Source: Micromonospora chokoriensis (GTDB taxonomy: Bacteria; Actinomycetota; Actinomycetes; Mycobacteriales; Micromonosporaceae). Taken from it: a stretch of 64,000 nt of DNA. The stretch covers positions 6,510,001-6,574,000 of the forward strand of contig NZ_LT607409.1 in NCBI RefSeq assembly GCF_900091505.1, given 5' to 3'. Positions 16,224 to 25,433 of this stretch are shown piece after piece. The notes under the pieces are model-generated. The model did not search any database, had not been told where the DNA came from, and was given only the letters and a program-made list of their open reading frames with translations. A program made the position numbers and the translations under genes. Positions within the stretch are counted from its first letter, which is position 1. The number at the start of each line of letters is the position of its first letter.

Positions 16224-17585
16224 ATGCGCACAGGACGGCGTCGAACGACGCTGATCGCCACCACCGCCGCAGCCACCGCGACCCTGGTCACCGCCGGTCT
16301 GCTGACCTCGGTGTCCGCCCAGGCGGCCGCCGGATGCCAGGTGGTCTACTCGGTCGCCAGCCAGTGGCCGGGCGGATTCACCGGCAACGTCACGGTCACC
16401 AACCTCGGCGACCCGATCTCCGGATGGACCCTGCGCTGGTCGTACGGGGCCGGTCAGCAGACCAGCCAGGCGTGGGGCGCCACCGTCGCACAGAGCGGCA
16501 GCCAGGTCTCCGCGACCAACGTCGACTACAACGGCAACCTGGCGACCAACGGCACCGCCTCGTTCGGCTTCAACGCGAGCTGGAACAACTCCAGCAACCC
16601 GGCTCCGACCAGCTTCACCCTGAACAACGTCGCCTGCACCGGCAGCACCACACCGACCACGCCGCCGCCCAGCACCCCACCGCCGAGCAACCCGCCGCCG
16701 TCGAGCACACCTCCGCCCGGCCAGCAGCCGTCGAACCTGGTCGGCTGGGCCACCCAGAACGGCGGCACCACCGGCGGCGGCAACGCCGGCATCACCACCG
16801 TCAGCAACGCCTCGGGCCTGACCAGCGCCCTGAACGCGACCGGCGCCGCGGTGATCCGGGTGACCGGCACCATCACCTGCTCGGGCATGCTGCGGGTCCG
16901 GTCGAACAAGACCATCATCGGCAACTACGGTGCGACGATCGTCGGCTGCGGTCTCAACATCAACGGCGACCGCAACGTGATCATCCGCAACCTGACCTTC
17001 CGCAACTGGAACGACGACGCGATCAACGTCCAGGAGTCGGCCACCAACATCTGGATCGACCACAACACCTTCAGCAACGGGTACGACGGCGCCGTCGACA
17101 TCAAGCGCGGCTCGGACTTCATCACCGTCTCGTGGAACCGGGTCTACAGCCACGACAAGACCATGCTGCTCGGCCACAGCGACGACAACGCCGGTCAGGA
17201 CGTCGGTCACCTGCGGGTGAGCTACCACCACAACTACTTCGACGGCAGCAACCAGCGCAACCCGCGGGTGCGCTTCGGCAACCCGGTGCACGTCTACAAC
17301 AACTACTACCGGGCCAACGGCGGCTACGGCGTCGCGTCCACCGAGAACGCCGGCGTGCTGGTCGAGGGCAACTACTTCGAGAACGTCGACGACCCGTACC
17401 ACCGTGGTGAGGGCGACTCCGGGCCCGGCGGCCTGGTCGCCCGCAACAACCACTTCGTCAACTCGCCCACCGGCCAGGCCGGCGGCAGCGTGGCGAGCAT
17501 CCCGTACTCGTACCAGTTGGACACCGCGAGCACCGTCAAGTCCATCGTGACGGCGAGCGCGGGCGCCGGCAAGATCACCGTCTGA
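16224..17585 (+). CDS. Secreted pectate lyase (PL1) with N-terminal CBM2
   Basis: Cleaves polygalacturonate by beta-elimination outside the cell. Signal peptide residues 1-35 (ends SAQAA). CBM2 occupies about 37-134 (AGCQVVYSVASQWPGGFTGNVTV), followed by a Pro/Ser/Thr linker (TPPPSTPPPSNPPPSS). The PL1 right-handed beta-helix runs from about 170 to the end, with the Ca-site aspartates in WIDHNTFSNGYDGAVDIKRGSDFITVSWN and the catalytic Arg region NQRNPRVRFG. The cellulose-binding module on a pectinase probably anchors it to the wall where both polymers meet. ATG at 16224 follows AAGGGAG. It is monocistronic, with its own hairpin at the end. Confidence 0.95.
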   Translation: MRTGRRRTTLIATTAAATATLVTAGLLTSVSAQAAAGCQVVYSVASQWPGGFTGNVTVTNLGDPISGWTLRWSYGAGQQTSQAWGATVAQSGSQVSATNVDYNGNLATNGTASFGFNASWNNSSNPAPTSFTLNNVACTGSTTPTTPPPSTPPPSNPPPSSTPPPGQQPSNLVGWATQNGGTTGGGNAGITTVSNASGLTSALNATGAAVIRVTGTITCSGMLRVRSNKTIIGNYGATIVGCGLNINGDRNVIIRNLTFRNWNDDAINVQESATNIWIDHNTFSNGYDGAVDIKRGSDFITVSWNRVYSHDKTMLLGHSDDNAGQDVGHLRVSYHHNYFDGSNQRNPRVRFGNPVHVYNNYYRANGGYGVASTENAGVLVEGNYFENVDDPYHRGEGDSGPGGLVARNNHFVNSPTGQAGGSVASIPYSYQLDTASTVKSIVTASAGAGKITV

Positions 17586-17590
17586 CCGAG

Positions 17591-17618
17591 GAAGGGCCCC
17601 TCGACCGAGGGGCCCTTC
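17591..17618. terminator. Bidirectional hairpin between pectate lyase and miaB
   Basis: GAAGGGCCCCTC (17591-17602) and GAGGGGCCCTTC (17607-17618) form a perfect 12-bp stem with a 4-base loop, between two convergent stop codons. Confidence 0.88.
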
Positions 17619-17625
17619 CGTGCGG

Positions 17626-19119
17626 TCAGTGCGTGGCGCAGCCCGCCGTGGGCGCGGGCGCGACCGGCGGTGCGCCGATCGTCGGCAGACCGAGCAACAC
17701 ACCGGGGGTACGCGGAGAGCGCCCCGCCTCGGCCGCGTCGCCGGCCCGGGTACGCCGGTGTGCCACCAGCGCCCCGTCGGCGTTGAGGTGGTGCGGTGCC
17801 GCGTACGTGACGGTGGTGTGCACGATGTCGCCCGGGCGGATCCGGCCGGCGAGCGACGACCCGTCCGGGCCGTCGGTCGCGAAGTGCACCAGCCGACCGT
17901 CGCGGGCCCGACCGGACATCCGGCCGGTGCGCTCGTCCTTGCGGCCCTCGCCGACGGCGACCAGCACCTCGACGGTCTCGCCCACCAGGCGCTTGTTCTC
18001 CGCCCAGGTGATCTCCTCGACGGTCGCGACCAGCCGCTCGTAGCGCTCCTGCACGACCTGCTTGGGCAACTGGTCGTCCATCGTCGCGGCCGGGGTGCCG
18101 GGCCGCTTGGAGTACTGGAAGGTGAAGGCCGAGGAGAACCGCGCCTCGCGGACCACGTCCAGGGTGCGCTGGAAGTCGGCCTCGGTCTCACCGGGGAAGC
18201 CGACGATGATGTCGGTGGTGATCGCCGCGTCCGGCATCGCCGCCCGGACCTTCTCGATGATCCCCAGGTAGCGCTCGGAGCGGTAGGACCGGCGCATCGC
18301 CTTCAGCACGTCGTCGGAGCCGGACTGCAACGGCATGTGCAGCGAGTGGCAGACGTTGGGCGTCTCGGCCATCGCGGCGATCACGTCGTCGGTGAAGTCC
18401 TTCGGGTGCGGGCTGGTGAACCGCACCCGCTCCAGCCCGTCGATGTCGCCGCAGGCGCGCAGCAGCTTGCCGAACGCGTACCGGTCGCCGAACTCGACGC
18501 CGTAGGAGTTGACGTTCTGCCCGAGCAGCGTCACCTCCAGCACACCCTCGTCGACCAGGGCGCGCACCTCGGAGAGGATGTCGCCGGGCCGCCGGTCCTT
18601 CTCCTTGCCGCGCAGCGCCGGCACGATGCAGAAGGTGCAGGTGTTGTTGCACCCCACCGAGATCGACACCCAACCGGCGTACGTGGACTCGCGGCGGGTG
18701 GGCAGCGTGGACGGGAAGACGTCGAGGGATTCGAGGATCTCCACCTCGGCGGCGGCGTTGTGCCGGGCCCGCTCCAGCAGCACCGGCAGCGCGCCGATGT
18801 TGTGGGTGCCGAAGACCACGTCGACCCAGGGAGCCTTGCGGACGATGTCGCCCCGGTCCTTCTGGGCCAGGCAGCCGCCGACCGCGATCTGCATCCCGGG
18901 GTGCTTGTCCTTCACCGGGCGTAGGCGACCGAGGTTGCCGTAGAGCCGGTTGTCCGCGTTCTCCCGCACCGCGCAGGTGTTGAAGACGACGATGTCGGAG
19001 GTGTCGTCGGTGGGTGCCGCGCGCACGTACCCGGCCTGTTCGAGCAGCCCGGAGATGCGCTCAGAATCGTGCACGTTCATCTGGCAGCCGTACGTCACGA
19101 CGTTGTAGGTCCTCGCCAC
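17626..19119 (-). CDS. miaB: tRNA-2-methylthio-N6-dimethylallyladenosine synthase
   Basis: Radical SAM methylthiotransferase that completes the ms2i6A37 modification begun by MiaA. The N-terminal UPF0004 domain has cluster cysteines C12, C49 and C83; the radical SAM core has C157, C161 and C164 (GCNNTCTFC); a C-terminal TRAM domain follows (KRLVGETVEVLVAVGEG...). The start is GTG at 19119 (V-A-R-T-Y-N-V-V-T-Y-G-C-Q-M-N); the upstream open frame lacks a ribosome site and family similarity. Length is 497 residues, with a divergent C-terminal extension of about 30 residues. Divergent from the alpha/beta hydrolase gene. Confidence 0.95.
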   Translation of the reverse strand: MARTYNVVTYGCQMNVHDSERISGLLEQAGYVRAAPTDDTSDIVVFNTCAVRENADNRLYGNLGRLRPVKDKHPGMQIAVGGCLAQKDRGDIVRKAPWVDVVFGTHNIGALPVLLERARHNAAAEVEILESLDVFPSTLPTRRESTYAGWVSISVGCNNTCTFCIVPALRGKEKDRRPGDILSEVRALVDEGVLEVTLLGQNVNSYGVEFGDRYAFGKLLRACGDIDGLERVRFTSPHPKDFTDDVIAAMAETPNVCHSLHMPLQSGSDDVLKAMRRSYRSERYLGIIEKVRAAMPDAAITTDIIVGFPGETEADFQRTLDVVREARFSSAFTFQYSKRPGTPAATMDDQLPKQVVQERYERLVATVEEITWAENKRLVGETVEVLVAVGEGRKDERTGRMSGRARDGRLVHFATDGPDGSSLAGRIRPGDIVHTTVTYAAPHHLNADGALVAHRRTRAGDAAEAGRSPRTPGVLLGLPTIGAPPVAPAPTAGCATH

Positions 19120-19316
19120 CGGATTGGTGCCCCTTCCCCTCGGGCTACCAGGGTAGCGGCCCGTTCGGTGGCCCCTACCCACCGGCATTGACCCGGCGGC
19201 CCATGGCGGGCATCCACGACGGGCAGTACGCTGCACAACAAGAATGTGTTCTGGGCGATTTCGGGGGCTTTGCACTCGGCGCCGACGATGCGCGGCTCCG
19301 TTCACGGGGGGAGCAC

Positions 19317-20249
19317 ATGACGACCCGCGGGAGGCCAACCGTGACGCGACAAGATGCGGCGCAGCGCACCGTCACCACCCCGGACGGGCGGCACCTCGCG
19401 GTGGAGACCTCCGGCTCTCCGGACGGGCCCGCGGTCTTCCTGCTGCACGGCACCCCGGGCAGTCGCAGCGGTCCCCGTCCACGAGGCATCGTCGTCTACC
19501 GCCTCGGCGTGCACCTGGTCTGCTACGACCGGCCCGGTTACGGCGACTCCGACCGGCACGAGGGTCGACGGGTGGCCGACGCGGCGGCCGACGTGGCAGC
19601 GATCGCGGACGCCCTCGGCATCGAACGGTTCGCGGTGGTGGGTCGATCAGGTGGCGGCCCACACGCCCTGGCCTGCGCGGCGCTGCTGCCCGACCGGGTC
19701 ACCCGGGCCGCCGTGCTGGTGGGCCTCGCCCCGGCCGGCGCACCCGACCTGGACTGGTACGCCGGCATGGCGGAATCGAACGTGGAGGACTACGGGCAGG
19801 CCGACGAGGACCTGGCCGAGCTGACCCTCAACCTGAAGGTGCGCGCCGAGGAGGCCCGACGGGACCCGATGACGCTGCTGGAGTTCCTCCGCCCCCAGTT
19901 GCCGGAGGCGGACATCCGGGTCGTCGACGACGTGGCGATCCGCCGGCTGCTGACCGACATGTACGCCGAGGCGCTGCGGCACGGCCCCGAAGGCTGGATC
20001 GACGACGTGCTGGCGATCCGGCGCGGCTGGGGGTTCGACCTGGGTGCCATCCAGGCGGAGGTCCGGCTCTGGCACGGTGAGCAGGACCGCTTCTCCCCGG
20101 TGGAGCACTCCCACTGGCTGGCCTCGCGGATCTCCCGCGCCGAGGTCCAGGTGCAGCCCGGAGCCGCGCACTTCGGGGCGGTGGAGATCCTCCCGCAGAC
20201 CCTGAGCTGGCTGGCCCGACCGGACCTGGCGACCAGTCCTCGGCTCTGA
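19317..20249 (+). CDS. Alpha/beta-hydrolase fold protein
   Basis: Predicted cytoplasmic esterase-type hydrolase of unknown substrate. ATG at 19317 sits four bases after a strong GGGGGGAG ribosome site. Family landmarks: oxyanion loop LLHGTPGSRSG (42-52), YDRPGYGDSD (70-79), the nucleophile elbow GRSGG with S111, and an H near the end in GAAHFG. A 65-residue cap (YAGMAESNVEDYGQADEDL...) lies between core strands. Length is 310 residues. It is convergent with fxsT, sharing a hairpin, and is not obviously part of that operon. It marks the boundary of the insertion between miaB and gluA. Confidence 0.85.
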   Translation: MTTRGRPTVTRQDAAQRTVTTPDGRHLAVETSGSPDGPAVFLLHGTPGSRSGPRPRGIVVYRLGVHLVCYDRPGYGDSDRHEGRRVADAAADVAAIADALGIERFAVVGRSGGGPHALACAALLPDRVTRAAVLVGLAPAGAPDLDWYAGMAESNVEDYGQADEDLAELTLNLKVRAEEARRDPMTLLEFLRPQLPEADIRVVDDVAIRRLLTDMYAEALRHGPEGWIDDVLAIRRGWGFDLGAIQAEVRLWHGEQDRFSPVEHSHWLASRISRAEVQVQPGAAHFGAVEILPQTLSWLARPDLATSPRL

Positions 20250-20253
20250 CCGG

Positions 20254-20278
20254 CGGGTCGGGCCGGCAACCCGACCCG
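20254..20278. terminator. Shared hairpin between the hydrolase and fxsT
   Basis: CGGGTCGGG (20254-20262) and CCCGACCCG (20270-20278) form a perfect 9-bp stem in the 46 bases between the two convergent stop codons. Confidence 0.6.
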
Positions 20279-20295
20279 ACCGCCGACCAGCCCGG

Positions 20296-23200
20296 TCAGA
20301 TCGTGTGCGGGTCGATCACCCGGACCACGAACCGCCGCTCCCGCAGGGTCTGCACGGTCGGGTGCTCCAGGCCGATCACCTCGGCCAACCGGTCCGCCAC
20401 GTCACCGACGTCCTCGCCCGCCGCCTCGCCACCGACCCGCCTCGACACCAGGGCGAGATCACCGAGACAGCGCAGCGTGTCCGGGTGCTCCGCGCCGATC
20501 ACCGCGGCCAGACGACCGGCGGTCTCCCGCAGGCGGTCGCGGGCCACCTCCCACTCCCCCTCCTCGGCGAGGCACACCGCGTGGTTCACCTCCGCCGCGA
20601 GGGTGTGCGGGTGGTCGGGGCCGAGCACCTTGCGCAGCTCACCGGACGCCTGGGCGGCCGACGCGCGCGCGTCCGCCCTGCGCCCGACCGAACGCTCGGC
20701 GGCGGAGATGTTGCTCAACGTCGCCAACGTGTGCGGGTGCTCCGCGCCGAGGTGCAGTTGCTCCTCGTACGACTGCCGGACCGCTGTCATCTCGGTCAAC
20801 GCCCGCGCACCGTCGCCGACGGCCAGCAGGTTCGCCGCCCGACTCGAACGGCACGCCACCGTGTCCGGGTTGTCCGGGCCGAACCGTTCGTCGAGCTCCC
20901 GGTAGGCCGTGTCGAACATCGGCGCGGCCTCCGCTCCCCGGCCGGCGCTGCGCAGTGACACCGCCAGGTTGACCTGCGCGGCGAGACTCTGGCCGTCATC
21001 CGGCCCGAGCACCTCGCAGTACGTCTCGTAGACGGTGCGCAGCAGGGTCACCGACCTCTCGTACTCGCCGGCCTCCCGCAGGTCGCTGCCCAGCCGCACC
21101 GCGGAGACGAGGGTGTACGGGTGGGTGGGGCCGAGCACCAGCCGCCGCCGTTGGTGCACCTCGTCGTCCCACCGGCGGGCGGCCCGGTGGTCGCCCACGA
21201 GGCGGTACGAGACGGCGAGGTTGTTGGCGGCGCTCAACGTCCGGGGGTGGTCCTCGCCGAACACCTGGAGCCAGGAGGCGTAGGTGGACCGGTCCCGTTC
21301 CAGGGCCTCGGCGTAGCGACCGAGCGCGCGCAGGTCGCCGCCGAGGCTGCCGGCGGTCATCAGGCTGTGCGGGTGCATCGCGCCCAGCAACCGACGTTGC
21401 TCGGCCAGCACCGCCTCGTCCAGGTCCCGGGCCTCCTCGAACCGGCCCAGGCTGCGCAGGATGTTCGCCCGGTTGAACCTCAGGTGCAGCAACTGCCGGC
21501 CCAACGCCGACGCCTCGGCCCCGTCCGGCGCGTCGGCGAGCCGCGCCGCCCAGGTGTCGTCGACCTCCTGGCTGAACACGTCGGCCTGGTTCAGACCACC
21601 GCGCTGCCACAGATAACGAACCCGGTCGATCAGCAGTTGACACACCGACTCGTCCGGGCAGGCCAGCGCCTCGGAGACCTCCAGGTGCGGCCAGAGCATG
21701 CGCAGCCGCGCCCAGGTGCCCGGGTCGTCCACGTCACCGCGCGGCCGGGACGCGGCAAGCACCAGGTGCACCTGGTGGCGGGCGGCGTCGATCTCGTCCT
21801 CGGTCATCCGGTCGCGGACCACCGCCTGCAACAACCGGTGCACCTGGACCCGGCCGCCCTGGACGTCGAGTTTGAGCAGTGCCAGCCGGTTGATCTGCTG
21901 GACCAGGGCACCGCGCACGAGCCGCTCCGACACCGACGGGTCGAACGGCACGAGGGCCGCCGCCATCTCGTCGCTGTAGATGAGTTCCAGCGAGATTTCG
22001 GGGGCCAGCACCGAGCAGAGCTGCAACAGCCGGTACGCGGCGGGCGCCTGATCGAGCAGCCGGTTCAGCGACAGGTCCCAGGTGGCCTCGACGGAGAGGG
22101 CGCTCGGGCCGTGCCGTTCGATCTGCCGCAGGTAGTCACCGACCGACGTGCCGGTGTCGGCGAGCCACGCGCCCGCCGCGGCCACCGCGATCGGCAGGTC
22201 ACCGAGCGCCTCAGCCACCCGGTCGGCCTCCTCCGCGCTGATCGTGGGCACCCGCTGGGCGAGGTGCGCCACGCTCTCGGTGCGGTCGAAGACGTCCACC
22301 TGGATCGGGTTCGCCCGGTCACCCCAGGCGCGGTTGCGGGAGGTCAGCAGGACGTGCCCGGGCCCCTGCGGCAGGAAGGGCTCGATCTGGTCGAGTTCCT
22401 CGGCGTTGTCGAGCACGACCAGCCACCGCTCGTACGGCTCGCCCCGGCCGAGGACCTGAAGCACGGACCGGACCGTGTCCGGCAGGGTGGGCCCGGCCAG
22501 GATGCCGAGACGACTGGCGAGATCGGCCAGGGCGGTGTCGACGAACTGCGGCGGGTCCGCCACGATCCACCACACCACGTCGTACGCGGCCTTGAACCGG
22601 TGCACGTACTCCAACGCCACCTGTGTCTTGCCGACGCCGCCCATGCCCTGCAGGGCGACCGGCAGCACCACCGCGCTCCCCCCGCTCTGCAGTTGCGCGC
22701 GCAGTCGGGCCAGGTCGTCCTCCCGGCCGGTGAACCGGGCGTTCCGGTTGGGCGCGTTGAAGATCAACGGCTCGGCGCCGGGGAACCGGGTGCTGCCGCC
22801 CGCCGGGCCGTCCGCCGACGACGGCACCGGCCGGCCGACCAGCCGCAACACCCGCTCCACGGCGGTCGCCGCGCTCACGTTGACCAGGTTGGTGGAAGTC
22901 TGCGAGGGGAACTCCGCCAGCGGACGCAGGTCGGCGACGTACACGGCGAGAGCCGTGGAGCCGGTGCTCGTGTCGCGATCGGGCAGACCACCGGACGGCG
23001 TCGCCACGTAGGCCGGTGAGACCACTGTCAGCGTGCGCGGCGCCGGCGTGCCCGCCGACCCGACGGCGGCCGTGGGATCGACCACCCGCAGCCCTGCCGA
23101 GCTGAGCACCCGTTCCAGCCACTCGGCCCAGATGGCGTCCTCCGGCGCGCAGCGGAGCACGATCTGGTCGTCGATCGCCTCGGTGCGCCGGCGGAAACGG

Positions 23201-24165
23201 GCCTTGCCCCGCTCCCGTACCGACTCGTCCATCACCGGCAGCGCGGTCACCGCGCCGTCGGTGAGGATCCCGGTCAACGTCTCGAACGCGGCCAGCAGTG
23301 ACGTCGGCGAGCCGGGCGGGTCACCGAACGTGGCGAGGGTCTCCTCGTACGCGTAGAACGGCCGGTACGGGACCTCGACCGCCGCCCAGTACCGCCGCCG
23401 TTCGGCCTCGGTCATGCCGGCGGGCAACCCGGCGAACCGGCGCATGGCCAGCAGACGCCCCGCCTCGGCCCGCTCCTTCTCGGCCTGGTCGACCCGCATC
23501 GGGACCGGCAGGACCCGGATGTCGCGCCGCCGGTACCGGTCCCGTACCGAGTGCGCCACCCTCGCCGCGCCGTCGATGCCCTGGTCGCTGAGGGTGAAGC
23601 AGTCGACCAGGGTGTCCGGCAGGTGCAGGGTGCAGATGTCGGCGACGTCGCTCAACCCCGTCCGGCTGTCGATCAGGGTGAAGTCGTACTGGCGCTTCAT
23701 GTCCGCGCGCAGCGCCTCGAAGAACTGCGCGCCGCCCAGCCGGTTGTAGAAGTTGTCCCAGTCCAGCCCGCTCACCGAGACCGCGTAGTCGCTGTTCTGC
23801 CGGCCTGCGGAGAGGAAGTCGAGGCCACCGCCGTTCGGGAAGTTCCAGCGCAGCGAGAACGCGTGTCGACCGACCCGGGCGAACTGCTCCATCCAGCGGT
23901 CCGGTCGGTCGTCGACCCGGGTGGTCTCCCACTCGTAGTCGCGGATCATGTCGATCACACCGCTGGTGCCCTGGATCGCCTCGGCGTCGAGGAACGGGTG
24001 GAAGAAGCGGTGCAGGCCGGGCGATTCGAGATCCCAGTCGGCCACCAGCACCCGCCGGCCGCTGGCCGCCAGGATCCAGGCCACGTTGGCCAGCGCCATC
24101 GTCCGGCCCGTCCCACCCTTGAACGAGTAGAAGGTGACGACCTGGCCTTCGCGATCGTTGTTCAT
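20296..24165 (-). CDS. fxsT: FxsT: ParA/MinD-type ATPase, TIR-like, NB-ARC and TPR protein of an FxSxx-COOH RiPP system
   Basis: At 1289 residues this is the effector- or sensor-like giant of the operon. Order: a P-loop ATPase of the MinD/ParA type with deviant Walker A KGGTGRT (residues 16-22) and DWDLESPG (43-50); a degenerate TIR-like stretch (about 330-445, DQIVLRCAPEDAIWAEWLERVL); an NB-ARC/STAND ATPase with P-loop GMGGVGKT (507-514), VVLDNAEEL and a winged-helix region; and about eight C-terminal tetratricopeptide repeats recurring every 42 residues (HPHTL, HPRTL, HPYTL, NPDTV, HPDTL). The repeats have the NLR-type 'HPxTL' signature. The ATG overlaps the fxsC stop by four bases. NCBI family naming calls such proteins FxsT; no biochemical function is established to my knowledge. 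The three-NTPase-like architecture resembles immune STAND sensors. Confidence 0.9.
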   Translation of the reverse strand: MNNDREGQVVTFYSFKGGTGRTMALANVAWILAASGRRVLVADWDLESPGLHRFFHPFLDAEAIQGTSGVIDMIRDYEWETTRVDDRPDRWMEQFARVGRHAFSLRWNFPNGGGLDFLSAGRQNSDYAVSVSGLDWDNFYNRLGGAQFFEALRADMKRQYDFTLIDSRTGLSDVADICTLHLPDTLVDCFTLSDQGIDGAARVAHSVRDRYRRRDIRVLPVPMRVDQAEKERAEAGRLLAMRRFAGLPAGMTEAERRRYWAAVEVPYRPFYAYEETLATFGDPPGSPTSLLAAFETLTGILTDGAVTALPVMDESVRERGKARFRRRTEAIDDQIVLRCAPEDAIWAEWLERVLSSAGLRVVDPTAAVGSAGTPAPRTLTVVSPAYVATPSGGLPDRDTSTGSTALAVYVADLRPLAEFPSQTSTNLVNVSAATAVERVLRLVGRPVPSSADGPAGGSTRFPGAEPLIFNAPNRNARFTGREDDLARLRAQLQSGGSAVVLPVALQGMGGVGKTQVALEYVHRFKAAYDVVWWIVADPPQFVDTALADLASRLGILAGPTLPDTVRSVLQVLGRGEPYERWLVVLDNAEELDQIEPFLPQGPGHVLLTSRNRAWGDRANPIQVDVFDRTESVAHLAQRVPTISAEEADRVAEALGDLPIAVAAAGAWLADTGTSVGDYLRQIERHGPSALSVEATWDLSLNRLLDQAPAAYRLLQLCSVLAPEISLELIYSDEMAAALVPFDPSVSERLVRGALVQQINRLALLKLDVQGGRVQVHRLLQAVVRDRMTEDEIDAARHQVHLVLAASRPRGDVDDPGTWARLRMLWPHLEVSEALACPDESVCQLLIDRVRYLWQRGGLNQADVFSQEVDDTWAARLADAPDGAEASALGRQLLHLRFNRANILRSLGRFEEARDLDEAVLAEQRRLLGAMHPHSLMTAGSLGGDLRALGRYAEALERDRSTYASWLQVFGEDHPRTLSAANNLAVSYRLVGDHRAARRWDDEVHQRRRLVLGPTHPYTLVSAVRLGSDLREAGEYERSVTLLRTVYETYCEVLGPDDGQSLAAQVNLAVSLRSAGRGAEAAPMFDTAYRELDERFGPDNPDTVACRSSRAANLLAVGDGARALTEMTAVRQSYEEQLHLGAEHPHTLATLSNISAAERSVGRRADARASAAQASGELRKVLGPDHPHTLAAEVNHAVCLAEEGEWEVARDRLRETAGRLAAVIGAEHPDTLRCLGDLALVSRRVGGEAAGEDVGDVADRLAEVIGLEHPTVQTLRERRFVVRVIDPHTI

Positions 24166-25433
24166 CGGTTATCTCCGTGGGGACGCAATGGAGCCGGTTC
24201 ATCAGGCGGGGACGCGGGGTCGGTGGGAGCGGCCGGGCCGGTGGCGGACAGGCCGTCGCGCAGGCTGGGCACCGGCTCCGGCGGCGGTTCGAAGGGGACC
24301 ACCGGGCCGTACTTGAGGAACTGACGGCGGGCCTCGGTGACCAGCGCCGGCATCAGGTCGACGAACTCCGGCACCGTGCACGCGCGCTTGACCTGGGGCA
24401 GACCGGCGTCGTGCAACAGTCGGGTGACCTCGGCCGCCCACCGGCTGGCGTCCTGGGTGTCGTCGTCGTCCGTGACCACCAGCGGCACGACCCACTCGCG
24501 CAGGCCGTGCAGCATGCGGGCAAGGACGTCCACCCCGCCCGGCGCCGCCGCGATCCACGGGTCGACCAGCAGCACGGCGGGCCGGCGACCGAGCAGCCCG
24601 GCGGCCTGCCCGAAGTCGGTCGTACGGGCCGACAGCCCGAGCCGCTCGGCGGTGCTGGCCGCGTACTCGGCGGCGGGCAGCTCCTGGCGACGCCCGTACG
24701 GCCGCCAGAGCCGGCCGCTGGCCGCGTAGCCGGTGGGGTCGCGGTCGGTCGGCAGATGGTCCCGGGTCGGGGCCAGCACGGCGACGACGAAGTCCGGGTC
24801 GGTCGTCCCCGGCCGGACGACCTCGTCCAGACCCGGGGCGCGGGACGGGCCCAGCGGCCGCCGCTCGGCGGTGTGCACGATCCGGCTGGCCAGGCGAGTC
24901 AGCAGAAGCTCGTACTGCTCCCGGTACGGGGCCAGCATGCAGAACGCGCGCAGGCCGTCCTCGGCGTACGCGGGGACGTCGCGGCCCAGGTCCAGGGCGC
25001 CCTCCAGCTCCGGATGGGTCTCCCACGGCGGGAACGGGATCCACAGCACCGGAACGAGGTGACCGGTCGTGCTCCGGGCCGACCCGGCGGCGGCCAGCCG
25101 GGCCCGGAAGGACTCCTGCTCCCCCAGCGCCCAGGGGCGGCTGAAGTAGCCGGGCGAGTAGAGCGGGACGAAGACCTCGGCGTCGCCGAGCGCCTCGGCG
25201 AGAGCGGCCTTCCAGTCGGCCCCCAGCGGGATCTGCTGGTCGAAGAAGCCGATCCGCATCCCCGCCACCGGTCGCGCCTGCCGACGCACCTCGTCAGTCA
25301 GGTCGGCGAAGAACTTGCCGACCCAGACGTCGGCGTCGGCGCGGGCACCCGGCGGTGGCGCCGAGTGCGCGTAGCTGAGGAAGAAGTACGTTCCTCGCGA
25401 CGCCTGTCGACGCCGGTCCGCCGGCGGGCTCAT
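24162..25433 (-). CDS. fxsC: FxsC: TIR-like protein
   Basis: The 423-residue protein begins with a TIR-like domain (TYFFLSYAHSAPPPGARADADVW, from residue 15; MRIGFFDQQIPLGADW, 59-74; VFVPLYSPGYFSRPWALGEQESF, 87-109). E105 of the W-x-x-x-E pattern stands where the catalytic glutamate of NAD-cleaving TIR domains lies. A second Rossmann-like region follows (DPDFVVAVLAPTRDHLPTD...), matching the FxsC C-terminal family, with a substrate-like acidic patch DDDDT. ATG at 25433 overlaps the stop of the preceding TIR gene (ATGA), and its own stop overlaps fxsT, so all three are coupled. Whether it cleaves NAD or only mediates assembly is unknown. Confidence 0.87.
   Translation of the reverse strand: MSPPADRRRQASRGTYFFLSYAHSAPPPGARADADVWVGKFFADLTDEVRRQARPVAGMRIGFFDQQIPLGADWKAALAEALGDAEVFVPLYSPGYFSRPWALGEQESFRARLAAAGSARSTTGHLVPVLWIPFPPWETHPELEGALDLGRDVPAYAEDGLRAFCMLAPYREQYELLLTRLASRIVHTAERRPLGPSRAPGLDEVVRPGTTDPDFVVAVLAPTRDHLPTDRDPTGYAASGRLWRPYGRRQELPAAEYAASTAERLGLSARTTDFGQAAGLLGRRPAVLLVDPWIAAAPGGVDVLARMLHGLREWVVPLVVTDDDDTQDASRWAAEVTRLLHDAGLPQVKRACTVPEFVDLMPALVTEARRQFLKYGPVVPFEPPPEPVPSLRDGLSATGPAAPTDPASPPDEPAPLRPHGDNR

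Noticed and set aside
21121..23019. 632-codon plus-strand frame
   Set aside because: Antisense to fxsT; no conserved motif or ribosome site.
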